Assembly (NCBI GenBank): GCA_018136815.1
Contig: CM030941.1
Coordinates: 4,049,559 to 4,113,558 of the forward strand
From: Isochrysis galbana
Lineage: Eukaryota > Haptophyta > Isochrysidales > Isochrysidaceae
DNA: 64,000 bases
Direction of reading: 5' to 3'
Position numbers and translations under genes: made by a program. The number at the start of each line of letters is the position of its first letter. Position 1 is the stretch's first letter. The notes beneath the pieces were generated by a model. That model made no database searches, had not been told where the DNA came from, and was given only the letters and a program-made list of their open reading frames with translations. This document shows positions 35,050 to 43,539 of this stretch, piece after piece.

Positions 35050-35563
35050 GTGGTGCTGTTGCTGAGCTGCGGACCAGGGGGGGGGGGGTGAAGGGAGGGA
35101 GGGGAGGGCCGGGGGGAGGGAGGGGAGGGCGGCGAGACGGACGAGAGGGAAAGGGCGGGGGGGGGGGTCGAGGCGAGGGGGGGGGGGGGGAGGGGGGGAG
35201 GGGAGGGGGGGGGGAAGGGGGGAGAGATGCGCGGGGGGGGGGGGGAGGGGAAACGGGGGGGGGGGTGGCGGGGGGGGGGCGGGGGGGCGGGGGGAGGGGA
35301 GGGAGAGGGGGGGAGAGGGGGGGGGGGCGGGGGGCGGGGGGAGGGGGGGGGGGGGCGGGGGGCGGGGGGCGGGGGGAGGGGGGGCGGGGGGAGGGGGGGG
35401 GGGCGGGGGCGCGTGCTGGCGACGTCGAGAGGGAACGCCCTCTCCCCCCCTCCCCGCCCCCCCCTCCCCCTTCTCCCCCTTCCCCCCCGCCGCCCCCCGC
35501 CGCCCCCCGCCCCCCCCCCCGCCCCCCAGGCGCGGCACGCCCGACCCCCCCGCCCCTCCCCTT

Positions 35564-35594
<31 letters not shown>

Positions 35595-35745
35595 CCGCCC
35601 CCCCCCCCCCGCCCTTCTTTCCCGCCCTTTCCTCCAAAGCCTCGCTCGCTCTCTCTCTCTCGCCGACGTCTGCCCTCGTTTCGCGCCTTCGCCCCCCCCC
35701 CCCCCCGCCCCCCCCCCCTCCCCCCCCCCCGCGCGGCGCCCATTT
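35050..35745. repeat. G-run block followed by C-run block
   Basis: On the + strand 35080-35415 is almost all G with isolated A and C, and 35435-35740 almost all C. The abrupt strand switch lies near 35425, where mixed sequence (GCGTGCTGGCGACGTCGAGA) separates them. Both strands can form many G-quadruplexes, and the two halves could pair in an imperfect hairpin. Long Gly/Pro frames crossing it have no coding support. An assembly or base-calling artefact is possible. Confidence 0.8.
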
Positions 35746-35879
35746 GAAGAGCTCTGTGCGCCCAGCGCAGAGCTCCGTCTGGGGGGGGCGGGCTGAGTGG
35801 CCGGAGAGTAGAATTGTAAAGGTGTGTACTGCTGCCGATGCCAAGCTAAGATGTTGCAATAGTACTTATATGCTTATAT

Positions 35880-36030
35880 GAAAAAAAAATCTCCTTAACA
35901 ATTCCCGCTACGTACACGGCGTGAGGCAGCTTGCTAGTGTACCTCCCTACTACCCAACCTTAACCCCTAAACAACCCCCTTCCCCTTCCCCAGTTCCCTC
36001 TCTGGCGGAGAAGCTGGTTCCAGGGAGGCG
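35880..36030 (-). repeat. Dispersed repeat copy, inverted
   Basis: This is the reverse complement of the 26885-27055 repeat, beginning with the A-run (AAAAAAAAATCTCCTTAA) and ending near AGAAGCTGGTTCCAGG. It lies immediately before an LTR-derived block. Confidence 0.8.
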
Positions 36031-36039
36031 GCGACAGTT

Positions 36040-36408
36040 ACGCACAGGAATAAGGAGGGAATCTTTCGAAAACCCTTAAGTGATTTGATGAAGACCGAAG
36101 TAAAATAGCGCCACGATATAATCCAACGGCCAACACCTGAGGGGGAATCAGGGTCACACATGGGGGCGGTTCCTTGCACCGGCGATACCTGATCGCGCGA
36201 CTTAGCCTAAAACGCGAGGAGCACGCAAGGAGGTAAGCCAGGTGAGGGGCAAGCAGGCGACAAAGGAGGCGATAAAGGAGGCGAGGGCAACAAGGGCGAA
36301 TGGACGAATGTAGGACACTACGGCGGTGACTCGTGGCTAGCCTGCAAGGAGGGAACATAGAAACGCAAACAACTTCTAAAACAAAAAAGGTCGATCGCGG
36401 ATGCGACA
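36040..36408 (-). mobile_element. LTR-derived fragment
   Basis: It ends at 36408 with the shared LTR terminus (minus strand TGTCGCATCCGCGATCGACC), as at 25184, 42148 and 48959. The interior carries the AGGAGGCGA-rich composition of those LTRs but is diverged. No internal region was recognised, so this is a solitary or truncated fossil LTR. Confidence 0.55.
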
Positions 36409-36436
36409 GGCCTGAGGGCTTGCCAACGCTAGCCAA

Positions 36437-36602
36437 GATGGCGCGGCAGTACCTCGGACGGCCGGCTACCGGCTAGCTCGGCGGGCGCAGAGCGCATGTT
36501 CTCCAAGGCAGGCAAACTTCAAGATGACCTGAAGGCCTCGAAAGTCGCAAGTCGACGAAACCCTGGAGCATGCTCTGCTTGCTGCAACCAATTATGAATA
36601 GT
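36437..36602 (+). pseudogene. hAT transposase C-terminal remnant
   Basis: Plus-strand readings give MARQYLGRPAT, then ASSAGAERMFSKAGKLQDDL, then QVDETLEHALLAATNYE and a stop. These are the ordered signatures of a hAT dimerisation domain, but they lie in different frames, so at least two small indels have occurred. It directly follows the LTR fragment ending at 36408 and differs from the minus-strand hAT remnants nearby, so it is a distinct lineage. Confidence 0.65.
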
Positions 36603-36785
36603 GTGAGTGTGTAGTGAGTGTGTGAGTGTGAGAGAGATGGCGCGTAGGTGCACTCGTCATCTGTCCGCTCCTTGGGCTGGCTCCCTGTGCTCGCTGTTCC
36701 GTGGTCCGTCGTTCCGCACCGCACCCGCGCGCGCGAACCTCGTGCCTAACTAATATCTGGGTGTTATTGAGCCAAGTGGAAATTG

Positions 36786-36842
36786 CCATCTAGGTACATG
36801 TAGATAGTGTCCGGCTGCCATCTAGGTACATGTAGATAGTGA
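36786..36842. repeat. Short tandem duplication
   Basis: GCCATCTAGGTACATGTAGA followed by TAGTG occurs twice, spaced about 33 bp. The unit contains the palindromic TCTAGGTACATGTAGA core. Confidence 0.6.
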
Positions 36843-37032
36843 AAATGAGAGACTATATAGTAGATATCTAGGTATCTTACAAACATGTTCCATGCCTTAG
36901 TTAGTACCGACGTACCGACCCTCGCCCTGCAGGATTCGCCCAGCAAGGTCGCTCTGCAAGTAGCAAGTAGCAGGACTTATACCACCTACATGGGAGAAGC
37001 TGCCAAAAAAATAACCAAACCTGAGGTTGCAG

Positions 37033-38985
37033 CCTCTGATGGGAAATACGAAATACGTATTTACCGCGTATTTGTATTTGGCCAGAGGCCAAATACCAAA
37101 TACAAATACATATGTATTTGGCTGTATTTGAAGCGCGTCCTGGGTTTAGGCCTTGGCAGAAATATCCACAAAATCGGACCCAAATATCCAGCAAAAATAT
37201 CCGCAAAATATCCAGCAATTTACCCAGATATCCAGAAAAATATCCAGTTGTGCGCTATAAATACCGCTAGCATGCCCGCGCGGTATTTTCGATTTTCGAG
37301 CCCGTTACACGTCTACGTCTACCTCACATACACCATCATCTCCCACCACTTGTAGACTATTGGTCTATAGCTATAGCTGCTGCAATTTTCACATACACAT
37401 ACCTACATTTGAAGTTTGCTACTTGGTACTTGGCACTTGCACGTCGCACGTCACACATCACGCCTGCTAGCGTTTGCTGCGATTGTATCGCAACATCACT
37501 GACGCTTGAACTTGGTCTGCTAAAGAGCTATCACGGTTCGCACCAAACGAGCACTGGAGTAATGAGAAGACACGTTCACGAAGCAGCTGAATTGGGACTG
37601 AGACAAAAAGCAATCCTAGCTGCTTGTGCCCACATAGGGAAGCGTTTGTGATGCGATGCCCACCATTTGAGCACCGATGTAGTAAAGTCGCCGACATCTC
37701 CATGGTCAATAACAAGGCCTTGACATGCTTGCAAATAATCTGGCAATTCATTCTTCATCCCATCGGCTATGTTTGGAATGTGGGCGAAGCAAGTGAGGGT
37801 AGCAAGCACCCATCAACCCATCAAACTTGTATGGCATACCTGCAAGCACACATCGCTCTTGTTGACCCATTTGCGCCTCTTCGCCCCGTTCGCCTCGAAC
37901 TCCAACTGCAACTTCTTATTCCCATGTAGTGTGCCGTCGCCCATCGCGGTGATAACGCATTGGCCCAACGTATCGTACACGACTCGCACACCCACCTTCA
38001 ACGTTGGAGATGATGAGCTGCCGGCCGCCGCGCCGCTCTCCCCGTCCTCGGTTGTCCTCTCGTTGGCCATCTCGTCCGTCTCGTCGATCGCGCTTCCCTC
38101 CTCCTCCTCCTCCTTTTCGTCCTGCAGCTCCTCGGACTCTTGCACGCCGTCGAGAGTGAGCGGCCCCACCACCGCCAGCTCCTCTCGCATCTCCTCCTCC
38201 TCCTCCTCCTCTTCCAAACTCCGGCGCGATGATGATCGCAGCCGTTTGGAAGCTGTGAGCGCAGCGGTGGGCGGTGGGTGATGAGGTGGTGGTGTGGTAA
38301 TTCATGCTCATGTGCGATTGGAGGGTGTGTGTGGTTGTGGTTGTGGGCAGTGGGCAACCACGTGCTTGCTTGAGTGAGAGGGCAACTGGCGCGGCGCGCG
38401 GCGCGAGCTGAGCGAGCGGCGCAAACGCGAGCCCGTAGCTCGCGCGCCGCGCATTTGCTCGGGCAGGCATGGGGATGGCAATGGCTGCGGGCCTGGGGGC
38501 AAGAGGGCTTCACCTCGCCGCGGCATGGCGCTGCGTGCTCGCAGGCTCTGTCTGTGTCTGTCGTAATCATCCTGCGATCGAGTAAGTATTAGTTATTCAG
38601 CCTCTTTATTAACGTAATCTACCCTATCCTCTGTGTGGGACTTTCCTAGTGACCCCCAGCCGAGCCACGCGCTCATTCTTGCTCTGCAAGGGTTTTGTTT
38701 TAGCGCGTAGACCCCCCACACCCACCCAAATATCCACCAAGTATCCAGGGCACCCATGGAAATATCCAGAGATAGCTAGTCCTGCCAAAATTCGCCCAAA
38801 TATCCAGTAGATATATCCGGATATTTCTGCCAAGGCCTACCTGGGTTGTATTAGGCCTCGAATGTATTTGAAATGTATTTGTCCAGAGGCCAAATACATT
38901 TCACTGGCCAAATACATATGTATTTGGCTGTATTTGTATTTGCAGGCCCCAACACCGTATTTCGCATTTCCCATCTAGGGTTGAG
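37033..38985 (-). mobile_element. hAT transposon with both ends, transposase decayed
   Basis: The ends are inverted copies: GATGGGAAATACGAAATACG at 37038 and its counterpart at 38960-38980. Each is followed inward by AAATACA-rich words, a GGCCTTGGCAGAAATATCC block (37154 and, inverted, 38820) and clusters of ATATCCAG subterminal repeats. GGTTG at both outer edges hints at an 8-bp duplication that is no longer perfect. Minus-strand coding remnants are a Glu-rich linker with VGVRVVYDTLGQCVITAMGD and KWVNKSDVCLQV (38217-37840), then the hATC segment (37809-37467) with WWASHHKRFPMWAQAARIAF and ERVFSLLQC. The last two are in different frames, so the gene is broken. The catalytic core appears deleted. 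Confidence 0.75.
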
Positions 38986-39171
38986 TACATCCGGAGTACC
39001 TTCCAACATTTCACATTCACGCCTCGTCCACTCGTCCACATTTCACATTCACGCCTCGTCCCGGCGGGGGCGGCTGCCAGCGCGAGTTCGTCCCGATTGC
39101 CCTCCCCCCCCCCTCCCTCCACCTCCGCCGCTGCTTCCCCGCGCGGCACACCAGCACGTCTTCGCGCCTCG

Positions 39172-40358
39172 ATGCCGCTACTATTCACTGGGCTCGCCCT
39201 CTCGGCGGTCGTCACCCCCGTGGGCCCCTTCTGCCCGTTCCGCTCAGCGGCGTGCAGCGCTGGCGGTGCGATGGATCGGCACATCGGTGCAATGAACGCG
39301 GCGGTCGGCCCGCAGTTCGCTAGCGAGATGGCCAAGATGCAGCTGGAGCTGCAGGTCGGCCGCCAGCCCGACCCTGCCAAGGTGAATCAGCTCGCCGACC
39401 AGCTGACAGCCGCGCACTCAGAGTGGGAGACGCTCCTCACGCGATGGCGCCTCTCTAACGACTTCCAGGTGGGATGCCTCCGCTGCCGCCACCGCCGAGG
39501 AGTGCGCGCCAGTGCCTAGGGCTGACACTGTGGCGCGGTCTCGCCCCCCCCCCCCCCCCACACACACACACACACGCACAAACTCCCCCCCCTGCTCCAC
39601 TAGACGCGCGAGTACCTGATGCTGACGCGCTGCCACGCCGACCGGCAAGGTGTGCCGCTCGAGCAGGTGTGCCCCCTCCCCTCCCCCAGTGCCACGCTCC
39701 ACCGCGCGACACCGTCGTCCTGTGCTGCGCAGATGGGCCTGCTCGTCAAGTGGCAGGCCGACTGCATGCGCGCGCTCGCCGCCAACGCCATGCCTCCGAT
39801 GCCGCCGCCGGGCGTTGACATGGCCAAGATGGCTTCGCTCCAGTCGCCATCCGGCGGTGGCGGGTTGGCCGCAATGTCGCCCGCGCCGGTCGACTGCGAG
39901 CCGTTCGAGGCGAGGCGCGGCGAGCAACTCTTCGGCTCGCCCGTCGTGGCGGAGGAGTACGCTTCGCTCTCCAGGGACCACGCTGCGCTCATCAAGCTGG
40001 GCGAGAGCTACGGCGCGTTTGACGCTGCGGGTGCGCCGCTAGCGAGCTACGACGCGTTTGACACTCGAATGCGCCGAGAGCTTCCCTTCCCTGCGGCACG
40101 GCTCACCCGCCTGCGTCACGTACTCGCGCGCCGACAGGCAAACTGGCTTTCCTCGACGCGCTTGAGGCTATCGAGAGCCGCTGGGACGTGTTCTTTGCGC
40201 GCGCCTCATTGCTGGGTTCGGTCAATCCGGCGTTTGTCGAACAGACAAGCCGATTCCTCGAGGGGCTTGGCCTGACCGACGAGGACGGGTACCGCCAGCT
40301 GCTCGACGAGGCACACCAGCGGATGCGCGACGAGGCAGAACGGGAGCGGCTTAGCTAG
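39172..40358 (+). CDS. DUF1825-domain protein, probably plastid-targeted, four exons
   Basis: Inferred exons are 39172-39468, 39604-39666, 39733-40030 and 40138-40358, phases 0, 0 and 1, giving 292 aa. The C-terminal 110 residues follow the cyanobacterial DUF1825 pattern: LFGSPVVAEEYASLSRDHAA, LIKLGESYGAFDAAGK, FLDALEAIESRWDVFFARAS, then a helix ending HQRMRDEAERE. The N-terminal half (residues 35-160: SEWETLLTRWRLSNDFQTRE, MGLLVKWQADCM) is helical and may be a second, diverged unit. Residues 1-30 (MPLLFTGLALSAVVTPVGPF) resemble a secondary-plastid signal/transit leader. In cyanobacteria the family is uncharacterised, so no function is offered. The CA and C runs at 39548-39580 lie in intron 1. 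Confidence 0.75.
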
Positions 40359-40919
40359 CCGCACGGTGCGCGCGCGTCGAGAGAATGGTCGCGGCGCGGG
40401 ACAGGTAATCTGATGCGGGTGGGTGCATGGCAGTCACCATTGCAAGGACACACGTCGCGCTAGGCTAGCTCCGAGGCTCGTCAGAGTTCGCAGCTCGCTT
40501 GCCTGGTCTCCTCGCGTCTAGCTTCTCACCGTGGTCTCGCTTGTTGCGCGGTTCTCACGAAATGCGATGCCGCTTGTTTCCGTCGCGCGGCGGTGTGGGT
40601 GGCCATTGCCCCGAAATCGCATGGAGCGGGCCCACAAGCGTTCTAGGATGCCACAGGCCATGCGTGAGGCCCATATGGTGTGTGTTTGGTGTCCATGCGT
40701 GCCGCGCGGGTGTATATTGCGTGCGTGCATGCGCTATGGCTTGATACCGGTATTTCGGGCGTGGTATGTTGATCAGCACACGCTCTAGGCTACTACTCCA
40801 CTCTGCCATGCTCGTATTGCCAGGTGGTCAGCGGCGGCCGAGCACACCTCACTAACTCTCAGTGTCACTGAGCCAAACTCTCCCGACAGTGAGAAGTGGG
40901 GGGGGGCGAGCTACTCACG
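40359..40919. other. Intergenic region
   Basis: No supported gene was found. The open frames at 40499-40809 lack motifs. A G-run at 40900 marks the approach to the LTR element. Confidence 0.5.
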
Positions 40920-42148
40920 AGAAATTTCATTTTTATGTTTACGTTTACGTGGAACATCAGAATGACGAATCGAACATGACCACTGGCTCGATATGCGACG
41001 ATACGGAAGGGGAGTGATCGGCGGTAGGCGCGGCGGAGATGGCCAGGACTGATGGAATGGCGGGCTCAACCACCTCCTCAGTAGAGGAAGGCGGGAGGAT
41101 GGGCTTGGGCGAGGGCGAGCGCGAGGACGGAGCGGACATGGCTGGGCGATTGGCGATGGAGCAATGGATAGGCTGAGGCTGTGGGAGCTAGTGGAGAGGT
41201 TTGGTACTGATGGAGTGTTGAGAACGAGGCGGACGAGAACGGGAACAATAACGAGAACGAGAGCGACGAACGAAAAACGACAAACGACAGACGGATAAGG
41301 TCCGATGGAGTGACGACACGACACCACACTCACCTCAACACTCTCCACACTATACGTATCTTTATCACGGAACGCATAGGCATAGGGACCTGCTGACAAC
41401 AGACCGAACGAACGGTTGCGCAAACCCGTAGTCTTAAAGACTACCGGGTTGTCTTCGGGGGGGGGGGGGAGAACGGAAAATGTCTGCCTCCTTTGCCGCT
41501 CTCTGAGCAACGGTTGAAGCCTCGCCGATCTTCCCCGAGGTTCGCTCCCTCCCCCCCGAGGGTCTCCGCTTGTCATCTCCCTGCTTGGGGTGCCGAGGTT
41601 TCGCCCTGACAACCCACTAAACAGGGCGCACAACTCATATAGGGTCAGGGAGGCTCGGCGCCCGCCATTGCGCGTCGGCGAGATCCGATCGTCGGGGCAG
41701 TCCGTCCGAGGGAGCAATGGCAGTGCCCTTGGTAGCCCTGCACAAGTGCACAAGTACATTTTCACTGCGGGCGGGCCAGGGAGTAACGTAACAGAGGCGA
41801 TAGAGCACAGAGCAACGTACACGACACACAGACAGACAGAAAGTGGGACGTCCGCGAAACCGATGCAAACCACAAGCCCAACACGCGCCCAAGTGGGCAA
41901 GCGGCACAACAGCACGAATCAAAAGGCCTGCCCAAACCCACACTCCGAACCAGGCCTTAGGTAGTGCACCGAGGCCGGACCCCGGAAACCGAGGAAAAAG
42001 GAACGACGGGCCGCGACGGGGGGCAGGGAAAGAGGTGGAGGGAGGGAATATAAGGGCGGTGTTAGTTAGCGGCGGGAAGACCCGGGACCAGTAGGTGTGT
42101 AGCCCAGAATCTTCAGATGTTTTTTTTAAGTGGATCGCGGATGCGACA
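40920..42148 (-). mobile_element. LTR-type retroelement fragment B, minus strand
   Basis: A fossil sister of fragment A. The LTR-like block runs from 42148 (minus strand TGTCGCATCCGCGATC) to about 41217. After a short leader comes a gag-like start MSAPSSRSPSP at 41139, readable to about 40957. The block has a G-run at 41458-41470 and the CATCTGAAGATTCTGGGC motif also found near 24220. No pol sequence was seen. Truncated and old. Confidence 0.65.
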
Positions 42149-42149
42149 A

Positions 42150-42290
42150 GCGACAAGGCGCCGCCATCGCCATGCGCGTGCCGCAAGAGAGGGAGAGAGA
42201 GCGCGTGCGTGGAGAAGGGGGTGGGCGTGAGCGAGAGCTCTCCGCCCACCGATGAATCGGTAAGTCCCGCGCCTCCGAGCGCGACAGCGC
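42150..42290 (+). repeat. Dispersed repeat shared with 46960-47060
   Basis: Blocks GCGCGTGCCGCA, GAGAAGGGGGTGGGCG, GAGCGAGAGCTC, CCGCCCACCGA and AATCGGTAAGTCCCGC occur in the same order at both places. In the 46.9-kb copy the GTGGGCGGAGC / GCTCCGCCCAC arms (47010-47035) form an 11-bp hairpin with a GAGA loop. GGTAAGT resembles a splice donor. Element type unknown. Confidence 0.75.
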
Positions 42291-42839
42291 GACAGCACGA
42301 CCTGCACATGCACTTGCACCTGCACCTGCACCTTGCACCTGCCTTTTTCTTATTCCTTATGATCTCTTAAGCGGCGAAGCACCTTTGCAGGTGCTGCATG
42401 CCGCATTTGTCTAGACGACGGGGTGTGTTTACAAGATGTGGAACGTCCATTTACCGTAATATATGGAGCTCAGAGCACCCAGCTGTCGCGAAGCTCCTTT
42501 GCCGCATCTTCTACTTCTATCTTCTACCTTTTAGTTGTAGAGTACTTTACAGGTCTACGGGCGAGGAGAGACGCGAGTTCGAGCGCGCGCCGAATGTACC
42601 AGTAAAACAGTGGGCCGACGGGAGCGGGGGGGGGGGGGGTGGCTGGGGGGGGAGGCCGGCATCGAGAGGGAGGGGAGATAAGGTGAAGTAGAGTGGCGTT
42701 TCACGTGAAGAAGCTATGCGGAGAGGTTCCGCAGAGAGAAGGAATGGGGGGAAGGAGCAGCGAAAAGGGGCGCGAGGCTCCTTCCTGCGCACCCCGCGGA
42801 GGAGTTCGAGTTTCAAGAGTTGTGGGGAGTGATGAGAGA

Positions 42840-43297
42840 ATAAAACGCCGAGGTCCTTCCCTGGGATAGGAGGGAGGGGGGAAGGAGAGATCTCTCTCTC
42901 TTGGCGGTGGCGGCGGGCGGGAGGAGAGGAGAGGAGAGGAGAGAGAGAGGGTGCGAGCGCCGCGGGTGGACCTCGTGAATAGAGATATTATGGCAGGAAA
43001 GAGAGAATAGACGAGGAGTCGAGGGGGGAGGAGGCCAGAAGAAGAGAGGGGAGGAGTCGCGAGAGAGAGGGCCTGGAGGGAAGAAAGAAGAGAAGGTTGA
43101 GAGGAGTTTCTCTTTTTTGAATCGACAGAACAGAGAGGAAGAAGTTGAGAGGGAGAAACGGGGGGGAAGAGGAGAGAGAGGGAGAGTGCGGCGACATCTG
43201 AAGAAAGCGAGAGGTGAGAGGGAAGAAGGGAGGAGAGAGAGAGAGAGAAGGAGAGAAAGGAGAGAAAGAGAGAGAGGGAGATAGAAAGAGAGAGGGG

Positions 43298-43330
<33 letters not shown>

Positions 43331-43539
43331 GCAAAGAGAGGGAGAGGGAGAGAGAGAGAGAAGGGCGAGAGCGAGAGCGAGAGAGAAGGGCGAGAGAGAG
43401 GCAGAGGCAGAGAGAGAGAGACACAAGAAGTTCCTCGCTCTGCGCCCCTTCCCCCCCAACCTCCCCCACCCCCACCCCCCCACCCCCGCCCCCGCCTCTC
43501 TCTCTCCATCTCTCTCTTTCTCTCTCTCTCTCTCTCCCC
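42840..43539. repeat. Polypurine tract and C-rich leader before the PI4K gene
   Basis: On the + strand 42880-43430 is nearly all A and G (GAGA and GGGAGA variants). It is followed by a polypyrimidine stretch (43440-43539) up to the ATG. Its Leu/Ser-rich minus-strand frames are composition artefacts. Comparable tracts precede 721 and 51120. Confidence 0.85.

Noticed and set aside
34829-35747. Gly/Pro homopolymer proteins on both strands
   Set aside because: They come from the G-run/C-run block and have no independent support.
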